A stretch of 64,000 nucleotides of DNA. Origin: Tolypeutes matacus (lineage: Eukaryota; Chordata; Mammalia; Cingulata; Chlamyphoridae). A program made the translations under genes and the position numbers. Below the pieces are notes generated by a model that was not told the origin of the DNA, ran no database searches, and worked only from the letters and a program-made list of their open reading frames with translations. Positions within the stretch are counted from its first letter, which is position 1. Every line of letters begins with the position of its first letter. The stretch lies in NCBI GenBank assembly GCA_026826555.1, contig JAKSZT010054009.1:56411-120410 (forward strand), in the 5' to 3' direction. Shown in pieces: positions 62,482-64,000 of this stretch.

Positions 62482-64000
62482 ATGGTTCATCCGAATATAC
62501 ATGAAAGATACACAAAATCATTCAAAGGATCGGGGGATGGGGCATGGTCACGATGGGTGGATAATCACACAATAAATGAGGGAATCTGAATTCCTAGCCT
62601 GGAGAGCCCTGCCACAGTCTCCAAGGGAGCAGCAATAGTCCCCTGAGTGTAGGGACAGTGCCTGTCAAAATAGGATGACCCACTGATGTGTTTTTTTTTT
62701 TTGATGATTACTCTTGTGAGTCTTTGCTCTTGTAAATGAGACTTAGCCTGCAGTTGTGGGGTGCCTAAGGGTTGCCACCTGAGAGCCTCCTTGTTGCTCA
62801 AATGTGGCCTCTCTCTAAGCCAAACTCAGCATATGATTGCATTACCTTCCCCCCAACGTGGGACATGACTCCCGGGCATAAGCCACCCTGGCAATGAGGG
62901 ATTAATATCAAGTGCCAACTGGCAACACAACTGGAAAAAGAACTTGAATAAAAGGGGTAAATGGTAAAGACAAATGAGTTCAAGTGGCTAAGAGACTTCA
63001 AAGAGAGTCGGGAGGTCATCCCAGAGGTCACTGTTACGCACACCTCAGTAGGAGCTCATAGAACATCTAAGTGCCTATCACCCCACACAGAGGGGTTCCT
63101 GAGAGCTCTGGAGACACCCAGGTCCTATATAAGGGGGGATAGCCCCAGAGACTGATGCCTTATCAGTGGGTTCTATTTTGTAATCTGTGCTCCTGAGAGT
63201 GACAGAATTGGACTCAAATAAGTCCTCCCTGCACAAGGTTCACCAGTCCCTTCTATTCAAACCTATATGTGATGCTGGAGTTTTTAGGTATACTTCCAGA
63301 GACTGGAGCCTCTGACCTACCTAAGTGCCAGGTGTGCATGAAATCTCAGTGGAGCTGCAACTCCTACCCTACAGCTCAATGGACTCATCCAAGTCACCTG
63401 GTGAGGAGACAACGATGGGCAACGGCTATCCCAGAGAATGGAGAGGACCTGCATCTGCAGGCAGGATCATCCCACCCACCATATCCATGGGATATAAGCC
63501 CTCTCTGACTTGGAATTGGAATGGACATCACCATCCCAGTCCTCTCAGGATTGGGGGAAGAACTATGGACTAGAGTGGACTTGATGGTATTCTCTTGTTC
63601 ACATATGGTGATTCTAGCAATGGAAGAAATTATAACAATGAGGTGGAGCCAGTGGCCACTTGACACTTTTGGGGTAGGGAGGGGATGAGCAGTTGAAATA
63701 TAGGGGCTTCTTTGGGAGTTAGAGGTTGTCCTGAGTACTGTTGTGGCAACGGATGTAGGCCATTTTAAATCAGCACACACAACTCAGAACTGAGTGAAAG
63801 AGAGTGTAGTCTACGGTGTGAACTGTGGTCTATGGTTGGTGGCAAGGCTCCAGGCTGTGTAAATTCATTGAGGGTGGTGGACCGTACTTGTGGGAGATGT
63901 TTGTGTGGGATGTGGTGGGAGGTGTGGGAGGTGGGCAACATGGGAATCCCAGTGTGTTCCATGTAATATTTTGGGTAATCTAAGCACCTCTTAAAATATA

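Larger units (their letters stand above)
61604..64000 (+). mobile_element. L1 long 3' UTR (5'-truncated), cut by window end
   Basis: Matches the 45 kb L1's 3' UTR from about 51890 to 54390 in order, without the SINE. It contains G-quadruplex patterns at 61937-61968 and 62441-62481 and a TATATAAGG motif at 63126-63134. The frame matching 53918 starts at 63524 but stops at a TGA near 63686. The A tail would lie just beyond 64000. Confidence 0.88.

Overview
This is nuclear DNA of a placental mammal, most probably a xenarthran (armadillo or sloth group). The SINE at 52418-52603 is a tRNA-derived element of the DAS type, which established knowledge places in xenarthrans. The rest is ordinary mammalian repeat content: several LINE-1 lineages, LINE-2, MIR, MER20/MER5A-like DNA transposon fossils, and class I and ERVL-like retrovirus remnants. 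No intact host gene is visible. The only gene family present is olfactory receptors (OR), resembling family 7, and every copy is broken.

Layout. Bases 1-11061 and 36706-57240 are two arms of one large inverted duplication, about 95% identical where I compared them by eye. The left arm runs off the window start. They flank a 25.6 kb unique spacer. Each arm carries, from outside in: an older L1, the 3' flank and 3' third of an OR pseudogene, an L1 split by another L1 3' end, an OR 5' flank in the opposite orientation, a retroposed mRNA 3' end, and an ERVL-like pol fossil split by an LTR-like block. The right arm alone contains a full-length 9.5 kb L1 (45020-54530) flanked by a target-site duplication; the left arm keeps the empty site near 2700. 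A SINE later inserted into that L1.

The spacer (11062-36705) starts with an L1 scrap, an isolated CpG-rich block and a class I ERV integrase fossil. It continues with an L1 5' half ending in an assembly gap of exactly 100 N, two direct copies of an OR unit (OR-A about 16.2-20.5 kb, OR-B about 25.3-29.1 kb), MIR and L1 remnants, an LTR-like block and a third OR fragment. To the right of the palindrome (57240-64000) the minus-strand L1 continues to a 5' UTR made of about ten 107-bp tandem units, then abuts head-to-head the 3' UTR of a plus-strand L1.

I see no new molecular system. The most unusual items are the inverted duplication with datable nested insertions, an L1 lineage with an exceptionally long (about 2.6 kb) 3' UTR that has conserved G-rich and TATA-like motifs, and a second L1 lineage with an unrelated tandem-monomer 5' UTR.
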